NCBI GenBank assembly: GCA_020161575.1
Contig: JAIUNR010000001.1
Location: 186,001 to 250,000, forward strand
DNA length: 64,000 nucleotides
Direction of reading: 5' to 3'
DNA from: Pseudomonadota bacterium
Lineage (GTDB): Bacteria; Pseudomonadota; Alphaproteobacteria; Rhizobiales; Beijerinckiaceae
Position numbers and translations under genes: made by a program. This document shows, one piece after another, positions 53,157-62,117 of this stretch. The notes beneath the pieces are model-generated. The model did no database searches, was not told the DNA's origin, and saw only the letters and a program-made list of their open reading frames with translations. The number at the start of each line of letters is the position of its first letter. The first letter of the stretch is position 1.

Positions 53157-53966
53157 TCAGCCGGAAAGCGCCTTCGCGCGGGCATGGGCTGCCTTGACGG
53201 TCTGCGCCATCAGTTTTTCCAGCCCCTCCGGCCCCATCAGGATTTCGAGAGCGGCGGCGGTGGTGCCGCCGGGGGAGGTGACATTCTGGCGCAATGTCGC
53301 GGGTGAGGTCGCCGTCTCCTGGAACATCAGCTCGCCCGCGCCCTCGATCGTGGCCCGCGCGAGGCGCATGGCGAGATCCGCGGGCAGGCCGATCTGCTCG
53401 CCGGCTTTCGCGAGCGCCTCGACGAGAAAGAAGACATAGGCCGGGCCGGAGCCGGATACGGCGGTCACGCAATCGATCTGCGCTTCGCTTGTCAGCCATT
53501 CCACGCGCCCGGTTGTCTTGAGCAGGGCGGATACCAGTGTCTTCTCGCTTTCCGCGAGCGCATTGTCCGCATAGGCGCCGGTGATCCCGCGCCCGATCGC
53601 TGCGGGCGTATTGGGCATGGCGCGGACGATGCGCGAGAGTGCAGGCAGACGCGCCTTGAGATCGGCCACGCTCTTGCCGGCGAGGACCGAAACCAGCACG
53701 GTTTCCGGTGTGACGCACGTGGCGAGGGCGGCGGCCGCGGAATCGAGCATCTGCGGCTTGATCGCCAGAAGGACCAGCTTCGCGGGTGTTTGCGTTGTCG
53801 GATTCAGCGCGAATCCCTTGCGCTGAGCCTCATTGCGCAATGCGTCGGAGGGATGCGGATCGATCACGCTGATCAAGCTGGCCGGCCAGCCTGCCTTGAG
53901 CGCGCCATCCAGCATGGCGCCGCCCATCTTGCCGGCGCCGAAGACGAGAAGCGGCAGAAAATCCAT
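53157..53966 (-). CDS. proC: Pyrroline-5-carboxylate reductase
   Basis: A 269-residue NAD(P)H-dependent reductase, last step of proline synthesis. N-terminal VFGAGKMGGAMLDGALKAG is the Rossmann motif; the signature IVRAMPNTPAAIGRGITG and SGSGPAYVFFLVEALA plus QNVTSPGGTTAAALEIL complete the family hallmark. GGGAGTATACGCG precedes the ATG. Confidence 0.95.
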   Translation of the reverse strand: MDFLPLLVFGAGKMGGAMLDGALKAGWPASLISVIDPHPSDALRNEAQRKGFALNPTTQTPAKLVLLAIKPQMLDSAAAALATCVTPETVLVSVLAGKSVADLKARLPALSRIVRAMPNTPAAIGRGITGAYADNALAESEKTLVSALLKTTGRVEWLTSEAQIDCVTAVSGSGPAYVFFLVEALAKAGEQIGLPADLAMRLARATIEGAGELMFQETATSPATLRQNVTSPGGTTAAALEILMGPEGLEKLMAQTVKAAHARAKALSG

Positions 53967-53992
53967 CGCGTATACTCCCGGACGGGTAAGAG

Positions 53993-54493
53993 TCAGGCTT
54001 CGCCGGCGGTCTCGAACAAGACGGCTTCGAGCGCTTCACCAGCACTCTTGCCGGCCCAGACCACGAACTGGAATGCCTGATAGAAGCGTTCGCAGGCTTC
54101 AACCGCGATCTTGAGCGCTGTTTCGCATTGATCCGGCGACGGGCGCGCGCCGCCCGCGAGAAGGAGCGCGTGGCGATACATCACCATCGAGCCGCTGCTC
54201 CACAGGTCGAAATGGCCGATCCACATCTGCTCGTTGAGCCGCGCGATGAGCTGGCTGACTTCCATCTTGCGCCGCTCGGGCGCCTTGAGATCGAAGGAGG
54301 CCGAGAGATGCAGGGCTTCCATTTCCGCGAGCCAGGTGAAATTCACCTGATAATCGCACCAGCGACCGGCGACGGTGAACGAGATCTCGTCCTCGTCATC
54401 GCGCTCGAAGGACCAGGAATTACGCGTCGCGATCTGTTCGATCAGATCGACCGGGTTGCCGGCAAATACGCTTTCTGGTTCGCCAAAATTCAT
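53993..54493 (-). CDS. YbjN-domain protein (T3SS-chaperone-like fold)
   Basis: A 166-residue acidic protein with the YbjN signature SWSFERDDEDEISFTVAGRW, WLAEMEALHLSASFD, ARLNEQMWIGHFDLWSSGSMVMYRHAL and FQFVVWAGKSAGEALEAVLFET. No signal peptide. It is transcribed away from the 405-bp gap at 54494-54898. Function unknown. Confidence 0.87.
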   Translation of the reverse strand: MNFGEPESVFAGNPVDLIEQIATRNSWSFERDDEDEISFTVAGRWCDYQVNFTWLAEMEALHLSASFDLKAPERRKMEVSQLIARLNEQMWIGHFDLWSSGSMVMYRHALLLAGGARPSPDQCETALKIAVEACERFYQAFQFVVWAGKSAGEALEAVLFETAGEA

Positions 54494-54898
54494 CGATCGG
54501 GCCTGTTCTGGTCGTCGCGGAATGCCTCGGGCGAGCGGCGGAATCCTCCACCGTCCGCGCCATCGGCACGGTTTTCGAATAGGAACGCTCACGCAAGACA
54601 GGGTACGCCACGCTCACGGCGAAGGTTTCGGCCTTCGTCAACGCGGATCAATTTCGCGGCCCTCAACCCGGCGCGAATCACCCTGAGCGAAACTAGCATG
54701 GCCAGAATCGCGCTGTCGCCCGCTTTCTGGCGGATCGAACCTGCTCTCTTGGGGAAACGCGGCGCCGGAAGGCCCGTCCACAGATCATCGTCGAAACGGA
54801 ACTTCCGGGATTCGATGCGCCCTCACAACCGGGGAGGGCGGGGTGATCCACAGCGCCCTTCGATGTCCACAGGCGCCGGGCGATTTATTTGTCGCGGC
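54494..54898. other. Longest intergenic stretch, DnaA-box-like motifs
   Basis: No gene on either strand is convincing here. It must contain the promoters of the leftward YbjN gene (54493) and, on the right, the terminator side of ubiK. Three xTCCACA motifs lie in the right part: GTCCACAG (54776-54783), TGATCCACA (54844-54852) and TGTCCACA (54864-54871), similar to DnaA boxes (TTATCCACA; TGATCCACA is known as a moderate-affinity box in Caulobacter). GC content is high and no AT-rich unwinding region is clear, so I do not call an origin. Confidence 0.35.
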
Positions 54899-55156
54899 TT
54901 ATTTTTTGGTTGCGAGTTCCGCTTCGAGCGCGGCGACTCGTGCCGCGAGTTTCTCGTTCTCGTCCCGCGCGGCGATGGCCATTTCGCGAAAAGCCTCGAA
55001 TTCCTCGCGGCTCACGAAGTCAGAATCCCGGAAAACCCGCTCGATCTGGCTGCGCACGAAGGAATCCGCCTCTTTCTGGACACCCTGGGCCAGGCCGACG
55101 GCGCCGGTCATCACGCGCGACAATTCATCGAAAAGGCGGGTGGGGGGCTCACGCAT
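54899..55156 (-). CDS. ubiK: Ubiquinone biosynthesis accessory factor UbiK
   Basis: An 85-residue coiled-coil BMFP-family protein: MREPPTRLFDELSRVMTGAV, then REEFEAFREMAIAARDENEKLAARVAALEAEL. UbiK binds UbiJ/lipids to assemble the Ubi complex. A strong ribosome-binding site (GAAGGAGATTTGCG) precedes it. Divergent from lgt, 125 bp apart. Confidence 0.9.
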   Translation of the reverse strand: MREPPTRLFDELSRVMTGAVGLAQGVQKEADSFVRSQIERVFRDSDFVSREEFEAFREMAIAARDENEKLAARVAALEAELATKK

Positions 55157-55281
55157 CGCAAATCTCCTTCAGATGGCCTGCCAGGGCAAAGGCCGGAATT
55201 CGGAGGCGCTTCTAGCATGTGTTTGTGGCAGCGGTTAGAGAGATTTGGCAGAATGCGACCGCCCTCAAAGGAAAAGGCCCT

Positions 55282-56091
55282 ATGCAGCTTCCCGAATTCG
55301 ACCCGGTTGCGCTTCAACTTGGTCCGCTTGTCATCCGCTGGTACGCGCTCGCCTATATCGTCGGCCTGCTGGGCGGCTGGTATTATGCGCGGCGCCTTGC
55401 CGCCGATGCGCTTCTTTGGGGACGCCTTCGCCAGCCGCGCCCCGAGGAGCTAGACGACATGCTCGTCTTCGCTGCCCTCGGCGTGGTGATCGGCGGAAGG
55501 CTCGGTTTCGTCCTGTTTTATCAACCCGGCTATTATCTCGCGAATCCGCTTGAAATCCTGCAGGTCTGGAAGGGCGGCATGTCGTTCCATGGCGGGCTCG
55601 CGGGCGCCGCGCTCATGGTGTGCTTTTTTGCCCTGCGCCGCAGGCTCGATCCTTTCGCGATGATGGATCTGGCGGCTATTGTCGCGCCGCTCGGCCTGCT
55701 GCTCGGGCGCATCGCCAATTTCGTCAATGGCGAACTCTGGGGGCGTGTCGCGGATGTGCCCTGGGCTTTCATCTTTCCGCGCGCGGGCCCAGAACTGCGT
55801 CACCCCAGCCAGCTTTACGAAGCCGCGCTTGAAGGATTGCTGCTGCTTCTCGTGCTGGGCCTGCTGGTTCGGCGGGTGGGCTTTCGCCGTCCCGGCCTGC
55901 TTGCCGGGGTTTTTGGCATGGGCTACGCGCTCACGCGGATCACGGCGGAATTTTTCCGCGAGCCCGATCGGCATCTCGGCTTTCTGGCCGGCGGCTGGGT
56001 GACCATGGGCATGGTGCTTTCCGTGCCGATGCTGATCGCCGGGCTCTGGCTGGCGTCGCGGGCGCTCAAGCGCGAAAGGATTTCCGCATGA
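55282..56091 (+). CDS. lgt: Prolipoprotein diacylglyceryl transferase
   Basis: A 269-residue membrane enzyme that adds diacylglycerol to the lipobox cysteine of prolipoproteins. Motifs: VIRWYALAYIVGLLGGWYYAR, VVIGGRLGFVLFY, KGGMSFHGGLAGAALM, LGRIANFVNGELWGR and HPSQLYEAALEG, all Lgt hallmarks. The ATG at 55282 has AAAGGAAAAGG upstream. Overlaps midA by 4 bp. Confidence 0.95.
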   Translation: MQLPEFDPVALQLGPLVIRWYALAYIVGLLGGWYYARRLAADALLWGRLRQPRPEELDDMLVFAALGVVIGGRLGFVLFYQPGYYLANPLEILQVWKGGMSFHGGLAGAALMVCFFALRRRLDPFAMMDLAAIVAPLGLLLGRIANFVNGELWGRVADVPWAFIFPRAGPELRHPSQLYEAALEGLLLLLVLGLLVRRVGFRRPGLLAGVFGMGYALTRITAEFFREPDRHLGFLAGGWVTMGMVLSVPMLIAGLWLASRALKRERISA

Positions 56092-57191
56092 ACGCCCTCG
56101 AGCGCGAGATCGCGGAGGAAATCGCCGCCGGCGGGCCGATCGGGCTCGATCGCTTCATGGCTCTGGCGCTCAGTCACCCGCGTTACGGCTATTACATGAC
56201 CCGGGATCCCTTCGGTCTCGCGGGCGATTTCATTACCGCGCCGGAAGTCAGCCAGATTTTCGGGGAATTGCTGGGGCTTCTTGCCGGAATTACCTGGCAG
56301 ATGCTCGGGGAGCCCAAGCGCGTGGCTTTGGTGGAACTGGGGCCGGGGCGCGGCACGCTGATGGCGGATGCCCTGCGCGCGGCGCGGGCGCTGCCGGGGT
56401 TCATCGCCAGCCTTGAATTGCACATGGTCGAGATGAGCCCGGTGCTCCAGCAGGCGCAGGCGGAAAGCCTGAAGGGCTCGGGCATGCGCGCGCAATGGCA
56501 CGCCTCCATCGAGAGCTTGCCGGAGGATTGCCCGCTCATCGTGCTTGCCAATGAATTCTTCGACGCCATTCCCGTGCGTCAGTTCCAGCGGCGCGACGGC
56601 GAATGGCGCGAACGCCTTGTGGGAATCGCACCGGATGGCAAGCTGGGTCTTGGTCTGGGCGCTCCCGTGCCCGGATTGAAGCTCGAAGCGCCGGACGAGG
56701 CCGTTTTCGAAACCTCGCCGATTTCACTCGAAATCATGAAGCATCTCGCCAAGCGGATCGTGGCGCAGGGCGGCATGGCCTTGGCGATTGATTATGGCCA
56801 TGCGCGCTTCGGCTTCGGCGAGACGCTTCAGGCGGTGCGCCAGCATGCCTTTTCGCCCGTTCTCGCCGATGCCGGCGAGGCGGATATCACGGCGCATGTC
56901 GATTTCTCCGCGCTGTCGATTGCCGCGCGGCGATCGGGCGCAGCGGTTCATCCCGTGATCACGCAGGCAAGTCTGCTCGAACGGCTCGGCATCCGCCATC
57001 GTGCCGAGATCCTCAAGGCGAAGGCGGAGAATCCCGAGGAGATCGATCTCGCGGTCGAGCGGCTTGCCGGTACCGGGCCGCAGGCAATGGGCCTGCTGTT
57101 CAAAGCGCTCGCGATCACGAGCCCTGGTCTTGCGCCGCCGCCGGGCTTCGACGCACCCGATCCCCGTCTTGCCGCTCAGAAGGAAGATTGA
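56088..57191 (+). CDS. SAM-dependent methyltransferase, MidA/NDUFAF7-type
   Basis: A 367-residue class I methyltransferase of the family acting on complex I assembly in mitochondria. Motifs: GPIGLDRFMALALSHPRYGYYMTRDPFG, AGDFITAPEVSQIFGELLGLL, VALVELGPGRGTLMADALRA and DYGHARFGFGETLQAVRQHAF. Overlaps lgt and pgeF. Probably methylates an arginine of the NADH dehydrogenase; the target here is unproved. Confidence 0.9.
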   Translation: MNALEREIAEEIAAGGPIGLDRFMALALSHPRYGYYMTRDPFGLAGDFITAPEVSQIFGELLGLLAGITWQMLGEPKRVALVELGPGRGTLMADALRAARALPGFIASLELHMVEMSPVLQQAQAESLKGSGMRAQWHASIESLPEDCPLIVLANEFFDAIPVRQFQRRDGEWRERLVGIAPDGKLGLGLGAPVPGLKLEAPDEAVFETSPISLEIMKHLAKRIVAQGGMALAIDYGHARFGFGETLQAVRQHAFSPVLADAGEADITAHVDFSALSIAARRSGAAVHPVITQASLLERLGIRHRAEILKAKAENPEEIDLAVERLAGTGPQAMGLLFKALAITSPGLAPPPGFDAPDPRLAAQKED

Positions 57192-57193
57192 CC

Positions 57194-57961
57194 ATGCTCG
57201 CGCCGCTTCTCTCCCCCGCTCTCAAGCGCGCGGGGGTCCGGCATGCATTCTTCACGCGCGAGGGCGGCGTCTCCGAAGGCGTCTATGCTGGTCTGAACGG
57301 CGGGATCGGCTCAGCGGACAACCCCGATCATGTGCGCGAGAACCGCGCCCGCATGGCGGCTTATCTCGGGGTTGCTCCCGAGAAATTGCTCTCGCTTTAT
57401 CAGATTCATTCCGCGAATGCCCTGCTTGTGGATGAGAATTGGCCTCTTTCGGCGCGGCCTCAGGCGGATGCGATGGTTTCGGCTGCGCCGGGTTTCGCGC
57501 TTGGGGTCGGGGCCGCGGATTGCGGGCCGATCCTCTTCGCGGATGCCGAGGCCGGTGTGGTCGGCGCGGCGCATTCGGGCTGGAAAGGCGCCATCGGCGG
57601 CGTACTCGAAGCGACCATCGAACGCATGATCGAGGCCGGCGCGCGCCGGGAGCGGATCATCGCCGCGCTCGGCCCGATGCTCAGCCAGGAGAATTACGAG
57701 GTCGGCCCGGAATTCGAAGCGCAGTTTCTGGCCGAGGCGGACGCGAATGCGCGCTTCTTCCGGCCCGGCGCCAAGGCGGGGCATCCGCATTTCGATCTGC
57801 CGGGCTACATCGTTCACCGGCTTGCGGGCGCCGGCATCGCCGAGATCGACAATCTCGGTCTGTGCACCTATGCCGACGAGGCCCGGTTCTATTCCTATCG
57901 CCGCAAGACCCACCGTGGCGAGGCGGATTACGGCCGCCTTATCGCGGCGATCGTCCTGTAA
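57194..57961 (+). CDS. pgeF: Peptidoglycan-editing multicopper-oxidase-fold protein PgeF/YfiH
   Basis: A 255-residue cytoplasmic protein of the CNF1/YfiH fold. Family residues: GGVSEGVYAGLNGGIGSADNP, QIHSANALLV, VSAAPGFALGVGAADCGPILF and GAAHSGWKGAIGG with Cys/His zinc ligands. In E. coli it hydrolyses misincorporated peptidoglycan precursors. ATG 57194 has AAGGAAG upstream. Its stop overlaps the convergent SDR gene by about 23 bp. Confidence 0.92.
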   Translation: MLAPLLSPALKRAGVRHAFFTREGGVSEGVYAGLNGGIGSADNPDHVRENRARMAAYLGVAPEKLLSLYQIHSANALLVDENWPLSARPQADAMVSAAPGFALGVGAADCGPILFADAEAGVVGAAHSGWKGAIGGVLEATIERMIEAGARRERIIAALGPMLSQENYEVGPEFEAQFLAEADANARFFRPGAKAGHPHFDLPGYIVHRLAGAGIAEIDNLGLCTYADEARFYSYRRKTHRGEADYGRLIAAIVL

Positions 57962-58730
57962 GCGAGCGGAAGGCCTCGGTATCCGGGGTGATCCAACCGA
58001 GATGCTGGCCGGAATCCACCGCGATCATCTGCCCGGTGACGGCTTGGGCGCGTGCGAGATAGAGCACCGCTTCCGCGACCGCCATCGGATCGGAGGGCTT
58101 GCCCAGCAAGGTTCCCTCGGCTTCATGGTGAAAACCGGCTTGGCCATCCGCAACATTGGGGAGTGTCGGTCCCGGCGCGACCGCGTTGACGCGGATGCGC
58201 GGCGCCAGTGCCTGCGCGAGCGTCTTCGTGGCGTGGAAAAGCGCGGCTTTGGACAGCGTGTATCCGAAATCGACCGGGCTGGGACGCAGCACGCGCTGAT
58301 CCACCAGATTGATGACCGCGCCGTTCTCTGTCTCCGGGAGGGCGCGCGAGAAATGCTGCGCGAGCAGAACCGGGGCCTGGAGATTGACTGCCAGCGCCTC
58401 CGAAAAATCACGGGGGGTGAGCGTTTCCAGCCCGCCGCGCGGGAAGACCGAGGCATTGTTGACGAGCAGGGCGGGCACGCCGAAAGGCTCGCTTGCCCGC
58501 GCCATCAGCGCCGGAAGATCCTCCAAGGCGGCGAGATCACCGCCGGCGATATCGGCCTTCCCGCCTTCGCCGCGAATTTCCGCCGCGAGGCTTTCCGCCT
58601 CCGCGCGCGAGGCGTTGTAATGAATGACGACCGAGTATCCGGCCCGTGCCAGCACGCGGCAGATAGCGGCGCCGATACGCTTCGCGCCGCCGGTGACAAA
58701 GGCCGGGCCGGTCACGGGCGCTTGCGTCAT
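57939..58730 (-). CDS. SDR-family reductase (pteridine-reductase/FolM-like)
   Basis: A 263-residue short-chain dehydrogenase. N-terminal GPAFVTGGAKRIGAAICRVLARAG is the cofactor motif TGxxxRIG typical of FolM-like members; the YxxxK motif is YTLSK, and NNASVF completes the set. It could reduce dihydromonapterin or dihydrofolate but the substrate is not determined. Overlaps the glycosyltransferase gene by 4 bp. Confidence 0.85.
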   Translation of the reverse strand: MTQAPVTGPAFVTGGAKRIGAAICRVLARAGYSVVIHYNASRAEAESLAAEIRGEGGKADIAGGDLAALEDLPALMARASEPFGVPALLVNNASVFPRGGLETLTPRDFSEALAVNLQAPVLLAQHFSRALPETENGAVINLVDQRVLRPSPVDFGYTLSKAALFHATKTLAQALAPRIRVNAVAPGPTLPNVADGQAGFHHEAEGTLLGKPSDPMAVAEAVLYLARAQAVTGQMIAVDSGQHLGWITPDTEAFRSLTGRSPR

Positions 58731-59569
58731 GGGCGCTCCTTTTGGTCACGGGTGGCGGCCTTGCGCGCAAGCGCACGGCGTTCGTAATCCTTGGCGACGC
58801 GCAACCAGCGGAAGAAGGCGAAATTCATCGCCGTGATCACGCCGTAGATTCCACGCAGCGCATGACGCCGGCCAATATAGGCCTTGAGGAAGGCGAGCGG
58901 AAACTCCGTGAAGATACGGATTGCCGCCAGCGATTTTCCACGTGCCGCGAGATCGGCCACCTGCTGGTCGGCATAGGCGTTGAGCTTGTCGATCTGATCA
59001 CCGATCGAGCGCACGGAAAAATGATGGATCGTTCCCTTGAGCCGCCCGACGCGCGCGCCGGGCGCCAGATCCACGCGGTCATGGACCGGCGAGGCCGAAT
59101 AACGCCCGCGATCCTTGCGGTAAAGGCGCACCGGCGCCAGCGCATAGGCGAGCGGATGGGGCGCTTCCTCGCCCGGAAAGATCTCGGCGATGCGGATCTC
59201 GTAGGCGTCACGATCCGGCTCACCTTGCGCGAAAAGGGCGCGGATCTCTCTCACGAGTTCCGGCGGGAGCCATTCATCTGCGTCGATGTTGAGGAGCCAC
59301 GGTCCGGTCGAATGCTCTTCTGCGAAACGCTTCTGCGGGCCGTAACCCGGCCAGGGATTGAAGAGCACGCGGGCACCGAGCGCCTCGGCGCGGGCAACGG
59401 TGTCATCCGTCGAGCCGGAATCAATGACCACGATATCGCGGCTCAATGTCCGGGCGGCCTCAAGCACGCGGGGCAGGCGATCCGCCTCGTTCTTCGCGAT
59501 GATGAAAATCGTGAGGGGCAGCGAGGGCGCGGCGGCGTGCAAGATGGGCTCCGGAGGCAATGCCGCCAA
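58727..59569 (-). CDS. GT2-family glycosyltransferase (WaaE/KdtX-like)
   Basis: A 280-residue glycosyltransferase. LTIFIIAKNEADRLPRVLEAA, VVIDSGSTDDTVARAEALGARV, NIDADEWLPPELVREI with the DxD motif, and a C-terminal basic region. Relatives add sugars to LPS core. The start at TTG 59569 is uncertain. Shares a leftward unit with the SDR. Confidence 0.8.
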   Translation of the reverse strand: MAALPPEPILHAAAPSLPLTIFIIAKNEADRLPRVLEAARTLSRDIVVIDSGSTDDTVARAEALGARVLFNPWPGYGPQKRFAEEHSTGPWLLNIDADEWLPPELVREIRALFAQGEPDRDAYEIRIAEIFPGEEAPHPLAYALAPVRLYRKDRGRYSASPVHDRVDLAPGARVGRLKGTIHHFSVRSIGDQIDKLNAYADQQVADLAARGKSLAAIRIFTEFPLAFLKAYIGRRHALRGIYGVITAMNFAFFRWLRVAKDYERRALARKAATRDQKERP

Positions 59570-59769
59570 GCGATGGCATGGGGCGCGACGCCATGCAAGC
59601 GCTCTCGGTGGGCGTTAGGGAGGTATTAATATTAACAGTAATTCGAGTAGTTTAATAATTTTTTTCCCGTCTTTGGAGCGCTTTGTTTAGCTTAACAGGG
59701 CGCTATGCTAAATTCATGAAACGCTGAATGACGAATTATTTCCTGTTATCTCTTCCGAAGGAGGGAGCT
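59570..59769 (+). promoter_or_regulatory. AT-rich regulatory region upstream of Omp25/31-like gene
   Basis: A 200-bp gap containing the most AT-rich stretch I noticed in the window (59617-59665). TTTAGC (59686-59691) and GCTAAA (59707-59712) form a perfect 6-bp inverted repeat with a 15-bp spacer close to where a promoter would lie. A strong AGGAGGGAG ribosome-binding site precedes the gene. Confidence 0.5.
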
Positions 59770-60393
59770 ATGCGCGCAAAATCAAAAGTAACAGGCTTGT
59801 TTTTGGCCTGTATTGCTGCGGTTTGCATCCCTTCTTCAGCAAATTCGGCAGATCTTCCTGGGCAATCCAGCCGCTCAACACCGATGATGGCCAGCAATTG
59901 GGCAGGATTCTACGCTGGTGCGCATATCGGATATGGTTTCGGGCGTTCACGCGGGGCGGAAATCGATGGTTTTCTGGGCGGCGTTCAGGCCGGCATCAAC
60001 TTCCAGAGCGGCCCGGTCGTCTACGGCGTCGAAGCCGATATCGGCTATACCGGCATCGATTACCGCGCCTTTACGGAAACCTTTCGTCAGAAATGGATGA
60101 TGTCGGGCCGTGGACGCCTTGGCTATTCCTTTGACCGCTTCATGCCGTTCCTGACCGCCGGTCTGGCCTATACAAACGGCACCATGAAGGCCGGGGGTGC
60201 CAAATCCTCGAATGGTCATCTTGGATACGTTATTGGTATCGGTGGCGAAATGATGGTCACCGAACGCGTTTCTGCCAATGTCCAGTTCCTGCATTATCGT
60301 TTTGGCGCGCAGAACTATAATGTTCTTCCGGCAACAAGAAACGCGAATATTATTACAAATGAAATTCGCGCAGGAATTAATTATCGTTTCTGA
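59770..60393 (+). CDS. Outer-membrane beta-barrel protein (Omp25/31-like), first of pair
   Basis: A 207-residue 8-strand barrel with a signal peptide (MRAKSKVTGLFLACIAAVCIPSSANSA, only key residues quoted). Core: WAGFYAGAHIGYGFG, GGVQAGINFQSGPVVYGVEADIGYTG, RGRLGYSFDRFMPFLTAGLAYTNG, and a final aromatic YRF. It is distinctly more AT-rich than its neighbours. Paralogue of the next gene. Confidence 0.87.
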   Translation: MRAKSKVTGLFLACIAAVCIPSSANSADLPGQSSRSTPMMASNWAGFYAGAHIGYGFGRSRGAEIDGFLGGVQAGINFQSGPVVYGVEADIGYTGIDYRAFTETFRQKWMMSGRGRLGYSFDRFMPFLTAGLAYTNGTMKAGGAKSSNGHLGYVIGIGGEMMVTERVSANVQFLHYRFGAQNYNVLPATRNANIITNEIRAGINYRF

Positions 60394-60617
60394 GGTCTAG
60401 AAAAAAGCGTTGCACAGGATTGCCTTAATTTTTGAGGAAATACGGCATGAATTGGGAGGCGGGTGCCATTGAATCGACGCAACCGCCCTTCAATGAGGAA
60501 ACCACACGAGGGCTTCCGCAGCCGTGAAGGCGGCGGGTTTTCACTTCGATGGCACGGATCGGAACCCGGCCGATTCCTTGAGGAACGGTCGGACTTTGAA
60601 GTTGTAGGAGACTGACT

Positions 60618-61262
60618 ATGAACAGGAAATCGATCATCGCTGGCTTCGGCGCGGCTTTGCTGGCCACTGGCGCCATTGCGGCTGACCTGCCGCGCAAGGG
60701 CGCGCCCGCTGCGCCCGTGGCCTTCACCCGCGCGCCGGTCTTCAGCTGGACCGGCCTCTATGCCGGTGTCCATGCCGGCTATGGTTTCGGCTCGGCCACG
60801 GGGCGCGGCTCGGGCGTGTTCAAGGACCCGTCGGGTTTCGTCGGTGGCGGCCAGATCGGCTATAACTACCAGATGGGCCAGTTCGTCCTCGGCGCCGAGA
60901 CCGATCTGTCCTTCACGACCATGAGCGGCAAGAACAACGTCGCCGGCACCAAGGACAAGATCCCCTATTTCGGTACCGTGCGCGCCCGCGCCGGTGTCGC
61001 GGTTGATCGCTTCCTGCCGTATCTGACCGCCGGTTATGCCTATGGTGGTTCGACCGTGCGCGAGAACGGTGTCGGAAAGTCCTCGACGCTGCATCACGGC
61101 TGGGCGGCCGGTGGCGGTGTCGAATACGCGTTCACCAACAACCTCACGGCGCGTATCGAAGGTCTCTACGTCGATCTCGGCGATAAGCGCGTTCTCGGCG
61201 GCACACGGAAATACGGTGCGGAAAGCGGTGTCATCCGCGCCGGCATCAACGCCAAGTTCTGA
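60618..61262 (+). CDS. Outer-membrane beta-barrel protein (Omp25/31-like), second of pair
   Basis: A 214-residue barrel with a signal peptide (IIAGFGAALLATGAIAADLP). Core: WTGLYAGVHAGYGFG, GGGQIGYNYQMGQFVLGAETDLSF, VRARAGVAVDRFLPYLTAGYAYGG, and terminal AGINAKF ending in Phe. Shares the GLYAGxHxGYGFG pattern with the first barrel but is GC-richer. Followed by a strong terminator. Confidence 0.88.
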   Translation: MNRKSIIAGFGAALLATGAIAADLPRKGAPAAPVAFTRAPVFSWTGLYAGVHAGYGFGSATGRGSGVFKDPSGFVGGGQIGYNYQMGQFVLGAETDLSFTTMSGKNNVAGTKDKIPYFGTVRARAGVAVDRFLPYLTAGYAYGGSTVRENGVGKSSTLHHGWAAGGGVEYAFTNNLTARIEGLYVDLGDKRVLGGTRKYGAESGVIRAGINAKF

Positions 61263-61346
61263 GAAATTCCTTCGAAAGATCGGCGGTTGGCTTAGGCCTG
61301 CCGCCTCCGGCTACCACAGCGGGGAAACCCGACTGTTGGGGGGCGG

Positions 61347-61376
61347 AAAGGGTCCGGGAAACCGGGCCCTTTTTTT
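61347..61376 (+). terminator. Intrinsic terminator after barrel genes
   Basis: AAGGGTCCGG (61348-61357) pairs with CCGGGCCCTT (61362-61371) with one T-G wobble around a GAAA tetraloop and is followed by a run of T. Lies about 85 bp after the second barrel stop. Confidence 0.9.
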
Positions 61377-61387
61377 GTGGGCAGCGC

Positions 61388-61990
61388 TTATCGCGGCGCT
61401 GTCTCCTTGAAGGCCGGGATCGCGGCATTGAAATCCGCGAGAAAGGCATTGAGGCGGGGATAATTGTCGAGCCTGCCGGGAAAGCGGAAGCGATACCATT
61501 CGAGCATGCAGGCAACGGCGATCGTGCCGATATCGGGCGTGGCGCTCGCACGCGGAGGCGCGGCTTCGAGTGTGGAGAGGCCGCGTTCGACCTTGCCGCC
61601 CTGATGCGCGATCCAGGCCGGTTCGTGCATATCCGGTTTGCGGAAGCGTCCTTCATAGAGCTGGAGGATCGCGGCATCGGTGATGCCGTCCGCCAATGCC
61701 TGAAGCTTGAGCGCGGCGAGCCGTGCATCCCATGCGCCGGGGATCACTTTGTCGCCGCCGGCGATGTGATCGAGGTATTCGACGATCACGCGCGAATCAT
61801 AGAGCGTGGCGCCATCTTCGAGGATCAGAACCGGGATCTTGCCGAGCGGATTGTCCTTCCGCAGCGGATCATTGCTATCCATGGTGTCGGCGGCGAGGAT
61901 CTCGATCTTGTCCAGCAGGCCTGTGATCGTGGCGACGACCTTGACCTTCCGCCCGAAGGGAGAGGCGGCCGAAGAACGAAGTTTGAGCAT
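61388..61990 (-). CDS. Glutathione S-transferase-like protein
   Basis: A 200-residue thioredoxin-fold/GST protein. N-terminal LKLRSSAASPFGRKVKVVATITGL, GKIPVLILEDGATLYDSRVIVEYLD and helical C-terminal part with AWDARLAALKLQALADGITDAA. The active-site position has SSAASPF with serines rather than Cys, as in many bacterial GSTs. Substrate unknown. Confidence 0.88.
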   Translation of the reverse strand: MLKLRSSAASPFGRKVKVVATITGLLDKIEILAADTMDSNDPLRKDNPLGKIPVLILEDGATLYDSRVIVEYLDHIAGGDKVIPGAWDARLAALKLQALADGITDAAILQLYEGRFRKPDMHEPAWIAHQGGKVERGLSTLEAAPPRASATPDIGTIAVACMLEWYRFRFPGRLDNYPRLNAFLADFNAAIPAFKETAPR

Positions 61991-62117
61991 GGAATTCCAT
62001 TCCGGTCAGCGATGCGATGGCGGGAACATCGCCTGCCCCGAGGGCGCGGACAAGTCCTGCTTCCGTCCTAGCGTGTGGATTTCGCGGTGAATTGACCAGC
62101 ATTCGGCTGAGCTGATC

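Noticed and set aside
54494-54898. Replication origin call
   Set aside because: Only three box-like motifs, high GC, no AT-rich unwinding element, and no dnaA, hemE or parAB neighbours.
60447-60527. 26-codon open frame between the two barrel genes
   Set aside because: A fair ribosome-binding site exists, but the peptide has no recognisable feature and nothing else supports it.
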